Source: Candidatus Baltobacteraceae bacterium
GTDB taxonomy: Bacteria > Vulcanimicrobiota > Vulcanimicrobiia > Vulcanimicrobiales > Vulcanimicrobiaceae
Assembly (NCBI GenBank): GCA_035502855.1
Contig: DATJTX010000017.1
Coordinates: forward strand, 1-52,225
Reading direction: 5' to 3'
Length of the DNA: 52,225 nt
Under the pieces are notes generated by a model. It was given only the letters and a program-made list of their open reading frames with translations. It was not told the DNA's origin and did no database searches. The translations under genes and the position numbers were made by a program. Below are positions 21,762 to 30,955 of the stretch, piece by piece (the first letter of the stretch is position 1; every line of letters begins with the position of its first letter).

Positions 21762-24022
21762 GGATACACCGCGCGCAGCGGCGCGTACCACATCGAGCGC
21801 AGCCGATGCAAATCGAACGCTTCGTCCTCGAGCGCGAGCGTCGGACGGTCGATCGTCACGCCGATCTCGTAGACGCCTTCGACGTCGTCGGCGAGTCCCT
21901 CGAACGCCTCGACGTCGTCGGCTGCGACCTCGACCACGAATCCGCCGAACTCGCCGAAGAACGCCTCCAGCTCGCCCACGCTTCCGTGTGTCCATTGCCA
22001 CGGATCGTCGATCTGCGCACCGACCGGCTCGCGTCCGCGGCGCAGCGTTGCGAACGCCATCTCGCAGATCGCCGTCACCATCCCGCCGTTTCCGATCGCG
22101 TGCGCCGAGCGCAGCAGGCGTGCCTGCGTCGCTTCGTACATCACATCGTGTTGGGCCCCGGCCAGCTCGTAGTCGACGCGCGGAAGATATTGATCGCTGC
22201 TGCCGAGCACGTCGAGCAGAACCGAGCCGCCGAGTGCCGATTGCGGCCGCGCAACCAGATAGAGCACCGAACCCGCTGCCTTGAACGGCATTGTGACGAC
22301 CGTCGCGAGATCGGTGAACGCGCCGACACAACCGACGATCGGCGACGCCGGAATCGCGCGCCCCGCAGCCGATTCGTTGTAGAGGCTCACGTTTCCCGAG
22401 ACGAACGGCGTACCGAATCGTTCCGCCGCCCGCGCGAGACCGTCGATGGCGGCCACCAACTCGCTGTAATGATCGACCTTGCGCGGATTGCCGAAGTTCA
22501 AGCAATCGGTCAAGCCGATCGGGCGTCCACCGACCGCCACGACCTTGCGCACCGCCTCGTAGACCGCGTGCTCGGCGGCCACGCGCGCATCGATGCGTCC
22601 GTAGCGCGGATTGCCCGCGACCGCGAGCGCTACGCCGAGCGTGCTGCCGGGAACCGGTGCCAGCACGCCGGCATCGGCCGCGCCGCGCGGGAGAACGGTA
22701 CATCCGCGCACCACGGAATCGTAGCGCCGAAAGAGCGGTTCGCGCGAGCACACGTCGGGATGGGCGAGCACGCGCTCGAGCAATTCATCGAGCTGCATGC
22801 CGGTTACCAAGGGCCGCTCGTTCGCGGGTTCGGGCGCGGTCACGTCGTGGAAGGGCAGTTCGTCGCGAATCGATCCGGTGAGAAACTCGCTCTCGACGTC
22901 CATCACCACGTCACCGCGATGGCACAGGACGTAGCGCTTCTCCGCCGTGACCACGCCGATCTTGGTCGCGCGCGCGTTGTACGCGATCTCCGGCAGCGTA
23001 AATTCGTCGTTGTAGATGCGCAGCAGTTCGGGCGTGACGTCGGGCGGAACGACCCAGAGCAGCCGCTCCTGCGTTTCACCGACCGCGATCACCTCGGGAC
23101 GCATGCCCTCGATTGCAACGTTGACGGCATCGAGATCGATGCGCGCGCCGTAGCCGCCGGACGCGGTGATCTCGGCTGAGCATCCCATGATTCCACCGGC
23201 CCCGAGGTCTTTGAACGCTACGCGAGTGCCCCGCTCGCGCAGAAATCCGAAGACCCGGTAGCTCGCGCGCATCAGCACGCTCTTGAGGAAGGGATCGGGA
23301 ACCTGCACCGCACCCTTGTTGGCGTCTTCGTCGGCCGCATCGAGCGTGAGCGACGAAAACGACGCGCCGCCGAACCCGCTCGGATCGGTCGCTTTGCCCA
23401 CCAGCACGATGTCCCAGCCGGCCGCGCCCGGCGGCGCGTAGGAATGAATGATCTCCGACTCCTTGACGATGCCCATCGCGACCACGTTCACCAGGCAATT
23501 GTCATCGAAGCGCTCGTCGAAATAGACGTCGCCCGCGATATTCGGAACGCCGATCGCGTTGCCGTATGCGCTGATCCCGTCGACCACGCCTTGCGCAACG
23601 TAGCGCTGGTGCGAATGCGGATCGTCGACGCGTCCGAAGCGCAGCGGATCGGCGACTGCGATGACGTGCGCGCCCATGCACAGCACGTCGCGTACGATCC
23701 CACCGATTCCGGTCGCAGCGCCTTCGAACGGCACGACCTGCGAAGGATGGTTGTGCGATTCGTGCGCGATAACGACGCCGTAGCGTTCGCCGTTGAATTC
23801 ACCGAGATGCAGGATGCCGGAGTCCTCGGCCGGTCCCAGCACGACCCGCTCGCCCGCGACCGGGAGCCGCTTCAGCTGATGGCGGCTCGATTTATAGCTG
23901 CAATGCTCGCTCCACTGCGCGTCGAACGCGTGCACCTCGACGATCGAGGGTTCGCGCCCGAGCCGCTCGCGAATTCGGGCAAGCTCGTCGGGACGCAGCG
24001 CAACCGTCGCGACCTCAGCCAA
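21758..24022 (-). CDS. purL: FGAM synthase synthetase subunit (small PurL)
   Basis: ATP-dependent conversion of FGAR to FGAM. About 754 residues, the short PurL that works with PurS and PurQ. Signatures: WSEHCSYKSSR near the N-terminus, VIAHESHNHPSQVVPFEGAATG, GGIVRDVLCMGA, KATDPSGFGGASFSS, and GVALAVAGNPRYG. The TTG at 24022 is proposed because GGGGA is 6 bases upstream and it overlaps the purC stop; no ATG or GTG lies nearby in frame. Confidence 0.93.
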   Translation of the reverse strand: MAEVATVALRPDELARIRERLGREPSIVEVHAFDAQWSEHCSYKSSRHQLKRLPVAGERVVLGPAEDSGILHLGEFNGERYGVVIAHESHNHPSQVVPFEGAATGIGGIVRDVLCMGAHVIAVADPLRFGRVDDPHSHQRYVAQGVVDGISAYGNAIGVPNIAGDVYFDERFDDNCLVNVVAMGIVKESEIIHSYAPPGAAGWDIVLVGKATDPSGFGGASFSSLTLDAADEDANKGAVQVPDPFLKSVLMRASYRVFGFLRERGTRVAFKDLGAGGIMGCSAEITASGGYGARIDLDAVNVAIEGMRPEVIAVGETQERLLWVVPPDVTPELLRIYNDEFTLPEIAYNARATKIGVVTAEKRYVLCHRGDVVMDVESEFLTGSIRDELPFHDVTAPEPANERPLVTGMQLDELLERVLAHPDVCSREPLFRRYDSVVRGCTVLPRGAADAGVLAPVPGSTLGVALAVAGNPRYGRIDARVAAEHAVYEAVRKVVAVGGRPIGLTDCLNFGNPRKVDHYSELVAAIDGLARAAERFGTPFVSGNVSLYNESAAGRAIPASPIVGCVGAFTDLATVVTMPFKAAGSVLYLVARPQSALGGSVLLDVLGSSDQYLPRVDYELAGAQHDVMYEATQARLLRSAHAIGNGGMVTAICEMAFATLRRGREPVGAQIDDPWQWTHGSVGELEAFFGEFGGFVVEVAADDVEAFEGLADDVEGVYEIGVTIDRPTLALEDEAFDLHRLRSMWYAPLRAVYP

Positions 24023-25226
24023 GCTGTGTCCCCGGGGGCGGCGCTCCGGCCTGCTGCTGCAATTGCGCGTCCGCGTGCAGAATGCTCGAGCGCGCGTTCG
24101 CCTGGGTGAGCAGCGTGCGCCCATAGAGCACGGTGTCGTCGAGCCCGAGCATCTTGGCGCAGTGCAACGCGCCGCGCTGCGCAAGCTCCGGATCGGGCGA
24201 GGCGTTCATGACCGGCGCGGAAGCTGCCGCTTCCAACATGATCCGCAGCGTGTGATCCCCCGCGACGGCGATGAACACGAGGCGAGCAAACGTCACCTCG
24301 AGCTGCTGCACGATCTGCAACACGTATCCCGGCGTCTTCGTTGGGCTCGCGATATGGCGGATGGTCGGGATGCCGAGCTGCTGCAGCGCGGCCGTCATGG
24401 CATTGAGCGCTTCGGCGCGCTCGGGCGCGTCGGCGATGACCGCCGCCATACCCGGCCGCATCACCGGGAACGTGCCGACCAGATCGGCGACTTCTTCGTA
24501 GGCTTGCTTCACCTGCGCGAGCCCCGCCTCATCGACGGTTTGCAGGTTGCGATAGATCTGCTTGTCGAGCATGCGATCCTCGCGCCCCTGGGGCCAGATG
24601 CGCCACGAGTCGTTGTCGATCACGTCGGCGAGCACGATCTGCCCTTTGTCGTTACCCGACGTCAACCGGCCGAATTCGACTTTGAGATCGACAAGCAGCA
24701 CGTCGCGCCGGCGCCAGGCATGGGTAAGGATGTCGAACGTCAAGCGCGCAAGCTCGGTCATCGCACCGACTTCCATCGGCATTGCGATTCCGCGCGAGAT
24801 GATTTCCTCCGGCGTGATCTGCGGGTCGTGATTGGCGTCGTCTTTGAGAAAAAACTCGATGACGCGCGGCACCAGCAGCATGCCGCGTGCGACGCCCGGG
24901 TTGCGCCGCACGAACGATCCGGCCGCAACGCCCCGAACCACGACTTCGAGTGGAATCATGTTGCATCGGCGCACCAGCATCTCGTTGTTGTCGTCGTCCT
25001 CGCCGCCGCTCAAATAGTGCGTCGGCAACCCGCACAGGTTCAGCAGCCGGAAGACGCGCGCGGTCGTCTGCGCCGCCAATCGTCCCTTACCGGGAATCTC
25101 GTTGCGCCGCGCCCCGTCGCCGGCCGAAATCTGATCGGTCTGCGCCACGACGAGCTGATCCGGATGCCCCGGATTCTCGTATAAGACCTTCGTCTTGCCG
25201 TGCCCAACCTCAAGCCCTTTATTCAT
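24015..25226 (-). CDS. purC: SAICAR synthetase with degenerate PurE-like C-terminal domain
   Basis: 403 residues. Residues 1-250 are PurC: GHGKTKVLYENPGHPDQLV, NEMLVRRCNMIPLEVVVRG, and LVDLKVEFGR. They ligate aspartate to CAIR. From about residue 256 a second domain begins (AAVIADAPERAEALNAMTAAL, LGIPTIRHIASPTKTPGYVL), patterned like AIR carboxylase PurE, as in the animal PAICS fusion though in opposite functional state. Where PurE has SAHRTP with a catalytic histidine, this has SPTKTP, and the GAGG-AHL segment reads AVAGDHTL. The tail is glutamine/proline-rich. The extra domain is probably structural or regulatory. Confidence 0.93.
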   Translation of the reverse strand: MNKGLEVGHGKTKVLYENPGHPDQLVVAQTDQISAGDGARRNEIPGKGRLAAQTTARVFRLLNLCGLPTHYLSGGEDDDNNEMLVRRCNMIPLEVVVRGVAAGSFVRRNPGVARGMLLVPRVIEFFLKDDANHDPQITPEEIISRGIAMPMEVGAMTELARLTFDILTHAWRRRDVLLVDLKVEFGRLTSGNDKGQIVLADVIDNDSWRIWPQGREDRMLDKQIYRNLQTVDEAGLAQVKQAYEEVADLVGTFPVMRPGMAAVIADAPERAEALNAMTAALQQLGIPTIRHIASPTKTPGYVLQIVQQLEVTFARLVFIAVAGDHTLRIMLEAAASAPVMNASPDPELAQRGALHCAKMLGLDDTVLYGRTLLTQANARSSILHADAQLQQQAGAPPPGTQLG

Positions 25227-25319
25227 TTTGAAGGCGCTCCGCCCCAGGCTTCGCGCCCCCCACTTCGCGGGGCGCCTGCAAAAGTGACATCGAGACCACG
25301 CCGATCTGCTCTTGTCATC

Positions 25320-26735
25320 TCAAATCTCCACTTGTTTTTGCCTTGGGAACTCGGGCATTGCGTCGATGCGGTCGGCCAATGCCAGGGCGCGCTGCGGCGC
25401 AGTGCCGACGTGTTCGCCGGGATCCAGCAGACGCCGAATCTCGGCCGGATCGAGCAGTGCGGTGAGCGCCGGGTCGGCGGCCAGTGCATGCGCCAGCGGA
25501 TTGTCTTCGCCGCGCGCCAGCGCATCCCACGCCTGCATCGCCGCCGTGCGAATCCGCTCGTGCAATTCCTGGCGGTCGCCGCCGGCCCGCGCCGCCTCCA
25601 TCATGACCGCCTCGGTCCCGGCGAAAGGCCCATACGTTCGCAGGTTGTGCGCGATGCGGCGTTCCTCGACGCGCAGCCCGTCGATCACTTTGCGTGCGAG
25701 CGTCACGATCTCGTCGGCGCAGAGCAGCGCTTCGGGAAGAATGACGCGCCGGTTCGCGGAGTCGTCGAGCGTGCGCTCGAGATAATTGGTCGCCGCGTTC
25801 TGCCACGCGACGTCGCTGTAGCTCACGAGCAGACGGGCGAGTGAATCGATGCGTTCGCACAGAATCGGATTGCGCTTGAAGGGCATCGCGGAACTGCCGA
25901 CCTGCGCGCGGCCAAACGGTTCGGCGACCTCGCCGAACTCGGGACTGCTCAGAATGCGCACGTCGGCGGCAAATTTCGAAAGCGATGCACCCAATCCCGC
26001 GAGACCCGAGAGCAAAAGGTAATCGAGCTTGCGGGTGTATGTCTGCGTGCTCACTTCGCGCGCGCGCAAACCGAAGCGTTCGAGGACGAACGCTTCGAGG
26101 GCCGCGGACGTGCCTTTGTGATCGAGCAGCTGCTCGTACGAGGCCGCGGTGCCCACGGCTCCGCGCAGCCCTTTTGTCGTCAATTGGTCGAAGACGAAGC
26201 GTAAGTTGGCATCGTCGATCGTGAGGTCTTGCGCGTAGGTCGCAAGCCGGTACCCGAGGGTGGTCGGCTCGGCCGGCTGCAGATGCGTGAACGCCATGCA
26301 TACCAGGTCCGCATAGGTTCGGATCTTCCCGGCGAAGCTGTGCAGCAGACCGTACAGGTTCGCGCCCACCGCCGCGAGCGCGAGGCGCAGCCGGTAGGTC
26401 TCGACCGTATCCTCGATGTCCATCGAGGTCGCGCCCAGGTGCAGCTTACCGCCGCCGATCGTCGCTTGCGAAGCGAAGACGCGGATTTCCGCCATGAGGT
26501 CGTGGTGGATCTCGCGTTCGATCGCGAGCGCGCCGTCGATATCGATCTCGTGCGCGTGCGCGCGCAGGTCGGCGACTTCGCTCGCAGAGATCAGTCCGGC
26601 ACGTTCTTGCGCCTGCGCGAGCGTCACCCAGACCGCACGCCAGAGCGTACGGCGTTCCTCTTCGGAAAAAAGCGAGCGTAGCTCGGCGCTTCCGTATCTC
26701 CAAGAGAACGGCGAGGCGTACGTACGGTAATCCAT
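25320..26735 (-). CDS. purB: Adenylosuccinate lyase
   Basis: 471 residues from ATG 26735. Cleaves SAICAR to AICAR and adenylosuccinate to AMP. The fumarase/aspartase family signature SSAMPFKRNPILCERIDSL is present, along with LHLGATSMDIEDT and the early MDYRTYASPFSWRYGS. First gene of the purine run, 26 bases after the AAA+-like gene. About 90 bases with GC-rich hairpins separate it from purC. Confidence 0.96.
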   Translation of the reverse strand: MDYRTYASPFSWRYGSAELRSLFSEEERRTLWRAVWVTLAQAQERAGLISASEVADLRAHAHEIDIDGALAIEREIHHDLMAEIRVFASQATIGGGKLHLGATSMDIEDTVETYRLRLALAAVGANLYGLLHSFAGKIRTYADLVCMAFTHLQPAEPTTLGYRLATYAQDLTIDDANLRFVFDQLTTKGLRGAVGTAASYEQLLDHKGTSAALEAFVLERFGLRAREVSTQTYTRKLDYLLLSGLAGLGASLSKFAADVRILSSPEFGEVAEPFGRAQVGSSAMPFKRNPILCERIDSLARLLVSYSDVAWQNAATNYLERTLDDSANRRVILPEALLCADEIVTLARKVIDGLRVEERRIAHNLRTYGPFAGTEAVMMEAARAGGDRQELHERIRTAAMQAWDALARGEDNPLAHALAADPALTALLDPAEIRRLLDPGEHVGTAPQRALALADRIDAMPEFPRQKQVEI

Positions 26736-26761
26736 GGGACGAACATGTCGTTCGCCTCCGG

Positions 26762-28900
26762 CTAGAGGGCTGCCTCGTCGCCTTTCGTCGCAGCCTCGGC
26801 CGCGCTGCTGCGGCCCTCGAAGTCTTGGCGTTCGATCGTCACGCGATCGGGTGATCCGGCATCGATCGCGCGCAGCGCCGCCTTGCGGCCGGCTTCGTCG
26901 ACGAAGTGCCGGAGCTGCTCCGCCGTCATGCCGTCGGTGAGCGCGGCGAGTTCCTCCATCGCCGCCTCGAGATCGAAGCCGAGCGGTTTTCCGGCAAGCA
27001 GGTCCCGCAGCATGATGCACCGCGCTTCGGGAATGAGCTTGGTGAGATCGATGAACTCGCTGAACCGGGAGCGCAGTTCGGGGTCGAGGACGGCCTCGTT
27101 GCCGGTCTCGGCGACGATGAAGATCGGCAGCTTTTGCTGGGTGAGCTGATCGATGCGCACCGCCAGATGGGCAACCGATCCGGGATCGCCGTATTCGGGA
27201 ATCTCGACGACGACGATCGCTTGCGATGCGCTATACGCATCCTTCAGCGCCGTATCGATGTCGTCGATGACGGCTTGGATCACCGGAAGGCCGGTTTGAT
27301 CGATCAGGCTCTTGATCGCGCTGCGGCGCGCATCGGCCGAAGGCCCGGCAAAGAGCACGGCGCGCGGGACCGTGATTCCCTGCGATTCCATCGTCGCAAC
27401 GTGTGCGAACATGGCGGCGATCAGCCGCGAGCGCTTGGCGACCGGATCGGGAAGCTCTTCGCCGGGCTCGGCCGGCTCCTGCGCTGCCGCCTCGGCCTGG
27501 TCCGGGGAGAGCACGATCGTCGGCGCCTCGCCGCCGGCCAACTCGACCGGCGTGACGTCGATAACGGTGCCGAAGTGCGTGAAGATGGCCGGATCGAGCC
27601 CCTCGCGCGTGTTCGCCGCGGCCACGACCCAGACGTCGCTGCGGCCTTCGAGCGCTTCCCACTCGCTCCAGAGCGCTTGCACGACCTCGCGCCGCATCGA
27701 CTCGTACGCCGGTGAACCGGTCGTCGTAAAAAAGCGCTCGGCTTCGTCGATGAAGATGATCGAGCGCGCGCGCTTGGCGGTGGCGAAAATTCGCGAGACA
27801 GTCGAAGCCCCTTGCCCCACGTAACCGATCTTGATCTGCGAGAACGAGAGATGCAAGAGCGTCGCGGCCGAGGCGCGCGCCAGAGTTTGCATCACGTCCA
27901 TGAGATCGACGCGATCGTTGCCCAAGATGAACAGACCGCGCGCCGCCGCCGGATCGCCCAACCGAAACAGCAGCACCTGGCGCAGAAACTGGTTGCGTAC
28001 CGGCAGCGGGAACGCGAGCCCCTTGACGATCACCGCCGTGCCGTCGAATTCGCGGTATTCCTCCTCGAGGCGCCGCAAACGGTCGTCGACATTCTTGCGC
28101 TTCCCCGTGCGGCCGACGATCTCGCGAAACTCGCCGGCCTGGGTCGCGACCTGGGGCAGATGGCGTTCGAGCGCGCGCTGAAAGAACACGCCGTACGAAC
28201 GGATGAACGGGTTTTCGAGATCGGCGTGCACCAGCGTTGGTTTCTTGTCGGGAAAGCGCGTGAGCAGCACGTTGCTGCGCCGTTCGTCGATCACTTCGAC
28301 GAACGTCTCGTCCAGCGCGTCGCGTTCGCGGACGCCCGGAATTTTCCAGGCGCGGTCCTCCAAGATTCCCTCGATCGGGCCGTCCAAACCGATCAGGGGA
28401 TGATTGAGGCCCGGCTCGTAGCGCGTGAACGCAACGAAGCGCACGTCCTTTCCGTCGCCGTTCAAATACGAAGCGCGCGCCTTCTTTATCGGTGCCAGGC
28501 ACTGATCGCGCGCGACCACATAGCCGATCAGCCCGAGCACGAGGTAGAGCGCGACCGCAACGAACGCTCCGGCGAGCTGCCAGAAATAGATGAAGCCGGC
28601 GGCGGCCAAGACAAAGCCTGCCGCCGCGATCAATTGGTAGCTTCCAATCCAACCCAGGGTCAGCGCGTCGGTCAGGTTGTCGCGCTCGCGCATCTGCTGT
28701 TGCTGGCCGAAGACGTCGCGCCATGCCGCCCCGACCATCGTGTCGATCGCCGTCCGGATCGCGGCAAGCCGCTCCCGATCGGCCGCGATTTCGCGGTCGA
28801 GTTCGTCCCGTTCGGCGCGCACCCGTTCGATGTCGTCTATAAGCTGTTGCTTTGGATCGACATCGCGGGACGCGGACGAGGCTGAGTCAACGACGTCCAT
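26762..28900 (-). CDS. Membrane-anchored double AAA+-like protein with degenerate Walker A motifs
   Basis: 712 residues. Residues about 15-55 are a coiled coil; two membrane helices lie at about 88-130; a basic region follows. Domain D1 (about 285-450) has an AAA layout: GYVGQGASTVSRIFATAKRA, then Walker B IIFIDEAERFF (381-391) and sensor-1 VAAANTR. Its Walker A position reads LFILGNDRVDLMDVM with no GxxxxGK(T/S). Domain D2 (about 510-690) has VLFAGPSADARRSAI at the Walker A place, a weak Walker B VVVEIPEYGD, and ELRSRF as an arginine-finger-like end. Both nucleotide loops are therefore abnormal. I know no named family. It lies between holA and purB, same strand. Confidence 0.8.
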   Translation of the reverse strand: MDVVDSASSASRDVDPKQQLIDDIERVRAERDELDREIAADRERLAAIRTAIDTMVGAAWRDVFGQQQQMRERDNLTDALTLGWIGSYQLIAAAGFVLAAAGFIYFWQLAGAFVAVALYLVLGLIGYVVARDQCLAPIKKARASYLNGDGKDVRFVAFTRYEPGLNHPLIGLDGPIEGILEDRAWKIPGVRERDALDETFVEVIDERRSNVLLTRFPDKKPTLVHADLENPFIRSYGVFFQRALERHLPQVATQAGEFREIVGRTGKRKNVDDRLRRLEEEYREFDGTAVIVKGLAFPLPVRNQFLRQVLLFRLGDPAAARGLFILGNDRVDLMDVMQTLARASAATLLHLSFSQIKIGYVGQGASTVSRIFATAKRARSIIFIDEAERFFTTTGSPAYESMRREVVQALWSEWEALEGRSDVWVVAAANTREGLDPAIFTHFGTVIDVTPVELAGGEAPTIVLSPDQAEAAAQEPAEPGEELPDPVAKRSRLIAAMFAHVATMESQGITVPRAVLFAGPSADARRSAIKSLIDQTGLPVIQAVIDDIDTALKDAYSASQAIVVVEIPEYGDPGSVAHLAVRIDQLTQQKLPIFIVAETGNEAVLDPELRSRFSEFIDLTKLIPEARCIMLRDLLAGKPLGFDLEAAMEELAALTDGMTAEQLRHFVDEAGRKAALRAIDAGSPDRVTIERQDFEGRSSAAEAATKGDEAAL

Positions 28901-28918
28901 AACCTCAGTTATCGGCAG

Positions 28919-29905
28919 TTACCGGCGGCTCATTCCCGCGAGTTCGGCGGTGATCCGCTCCACCAGCGTTCGGTGGTCGTCGGGGTCGTTTCCGGCGACT
29001 CCGGTCACGATCGATTCCACGCCGCGCACCGCCCGTTCGTAGGCGATGCGCGCCCGGCGCTCGCCGACGCGGCCCGCGATCGGACGCAGCACGCGCTCGC
29101 GCCATTTTGCACGTGCCGGCAACTCCCCGCCCGGACGCGCCAGCTCCCAGAGCAGACCGCACTCGGTTGCAAGCGCGGAGAGCAGCGGAATCGCCGCGCC
29201 GCGGGGATCGCTTGCAAAGAACTCGTGCGCGATACCGAGCGCTTCACCGAGGTTCCCTTCGACGAGCGCGCTCGCGTAACGGTACGCTTTGGGGTCCTCG
29301 ATCGACAGCGATTCGCCCTCGAGGTCCTTGTAGGTGATCTTCTTTCCGGCCAGCGCGAGCTTCTCCAGGTCGTTGCGCACGCTCGCGAGATCGGCTTGGC
29401 TGCGAGCCAGCTCGTTGCGTACGCGCGGTTCCGCTTTTGCGCCCAACCGTTCGAGCAGTTCGTCGATGTAGCGCGCGCGCGTTTCCTCGTTGGCGGTGGT
29501 GTCGATGCGCAGCGCAGCGCGGCCGGCCTGCGCGCCGAGCGGCTCCGGCCGCTGCGAACGCGGCGAAAGTAGGTCGAGCACGATCAGCGTGTTTCCATCG
29601 GGCACCGATTCCATCACTTCAAAAAGTTCGCGGCGCGGCTGCGCCCGCAGCGTCTGCGCGTCGCTTACGACCACCACCCGGCGGTCCGCCAGAAACGGCA
29701 TCGCCGAGACGGCTTCCCGCGCGCGCGCCGCATCGTTCCATTCCGATGCGGGAATGCGTTCCAGGTTGAGTTCGCGCATGTCGGGCGGCAAGAGGCGATC
29801 GAGCAACACGTCGAGCGCGCGATCGGCCAAAGCGCGATCGGTGCCTTCGATTACGACGAGATTCCCGATCTTTGGGGCCTTGTCGATGAAGTCATAAAAT
29901 TTCAC
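28919..29905 (-). CDS. holA: DNA polymerase III subunit delta
   Basis: 328 residues from GTG 29905, overlapping the mtnA stop (GTGA). Clamp-loader delta features: LVVIEGTDRALADRALDVLL, AREAVSAMPFLADRRVVVVSDAQ, and the lid-type ELARSQADLASVRNDLEKLALAG. The C-terminal helical collar ends ITAELAGMSRR. Loads the sliding clamp with the gamma/tau complex. Confidence 0.9.
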   Translation of the reverse strand: MKFYDFIDKAPKIGNLVVIEGTDRALADRALDVLLDRLLPPDMRELNLERIPASEWNDAARAREAVSAMPFLADRRVVVVSDAQTLRAQPRRELFEVMESVPDGNTLIVLDLLSPRSQRPEPLGAQAGRAALRIDTTANEETRARYIDELLERLGAKAEPRVRNELARSQADLASVRNDLEKLALAGKKITYKDLEGESLSIEDPKAYRYASALVEGNLGEALGIAHEFFASDPRGAAIPLLSALATECGLLWELARPGGELPARAKWRERVLRPIAGRVGERRARIAYERAVRGVESIVTGVAGNDPDDHRTLVERITAELAGMSRR

Positions 29906-30927
29906 GAGAAAAGGACGCTCGCGTTCGGGCGCAGTTCGAGCGACGGAATCGTCTCGTGATAGGGCGGACGAATCACGCCGTACTCGGTGACGAACGCCGT
30001 GATCAAGTGGCCCGGCGTGACGTCGAAGGCCGGATTGTAGACGTGCGCGTCGGCGGGCGCGACCGGCACCTCGCCGAACCCGGTAACCTCGCGAGCCGCA
30101 CGTTCTTCGATGTGGATCGACGCACCGGAGTCGAGGCTGAAATCGAAAGTCGAGCGCGGCGCGGCTACATAGAGTGGAATCCCGTGATGCGCAGCATTGA
30201 TCGCAAGACCGTAGGTTCCGATCTTGTTTGCGGTATCGCCGTTGCGCGCGATCCGATCCGCCCCGACGATCACGACATCGATGTGTTTTCGCGCCATCGC
30301 GAGCGCCGCCGCGGCATCGACCTGCAACGTGGCATCGACGCCCGCGTCGGCCAGCTCGAAATAGGTTAGCCGGCCGCCCTGCAGCAGCGGGCGCGTCTCG
30401 TCGACGAACACGTGCGGCGACTTTCCGGCGCGCTGCGCTGCGATGATGACGCCGAGCGCGGTGCCGCCGCCGGCCGTCGCGAGCGGTCCGGTGTTGCAAT
30501 GGGTGAGGATGCGCGCGCCTTTGGGAATGAGGTCGAGGCCGGCATCGGCGATGGCGGCGTCGATGGCAATCTGCTCGCGGTGGATGGCCTGCGCTTCAGC
30601 GTGCATATCCGCCGCGGCGAGGACGCGGTCGACCGCCCAGGCGAGGTTGACGGCGGTCGGGCGCGCGTCGCGTACTCGACGTGCCGCGGCAGCGAACTCT
30701 TCGTCGTTCGCGATCGCGTCGCGCAGCAGGGCGACGCCGTACGCGCCGAAGATGCCGATCGCCGGAGCGCCGCGCACGGCCAGTGTTTGAATCGCCGCTT
30801 CGATCTCGTCGACGGTGCGCGCGCGTTTGCGCTCGAGCGCGTGCGGAAGCAAGCGCTGGTCGAGATAGACCAATTCGTCGCCGTCGAACGCGACGGCAAC
30901 GAACTCGTCGGGTGTGTGGCTGGGCAT
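29902..30927 (-). CDS. mtnA: Methylthioribose-1-phosphate isomerase
   Basis: 341 residues from ATG 30927. Isomerises MTR-1-P to MTRu-1-P in methionine salvage. Signatures: TLAVRGAPAIGIFGAYG, ILTHCNTGPLATAGGGTALG with the catalytic cysteine, VGADRIARNGDTANKIGTYG with the catalytic aspartate, and a C-terminal FDVTPGHLITAFVTEYG. No other salvage gene is nearby. The open frame continues upstream as a shadow over the zinc-ribbon gene. Confidence 0.95.
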   Translation of the reverse strand: MPSHTPDEFVAVAFDGDELVYLDQRLLPHALERKRARTVDEIEAAIQTLAVRGAPAIGIFGAYGVALLRDAIANDEEFAAAARRVRDARPTAVNLAWAVDRVLAAADMHAEAQAIHREQIAIDAAIADAGLDLIPKGARILTHCNTGPLATAGGGTALGVIIAAQRAGKSPHVFVDETRPLLQGGRLTYFELADAGVDATLQVDAAAALAMARKHIDVVIVGADRIARNGDTANKIGTYGLAINAAHHGIPLYVAAPRSTFDFSLDSGASIHIEERAAREVTGFGEVPVAPADAHVYNPAFDVTPGHLITAFVTEYGVIRPPYHETIPSLELRPNASVLFS

Positions 30928-30955
30928 GACCGGAGTCCCTTTCGGGACGCCCGGC

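Noticed and set aside
21758-24184. purL beginning at 24184
   Set aside because: The first 54 codons overlap purC in another frame and are arginine/cysteine-rich without PurL similarity.
25227-25319. Regulatory RNA between purB and purC
   Set aside because: GC-rich hairpins are present but match no riboswitch I know; not enough to annotate.
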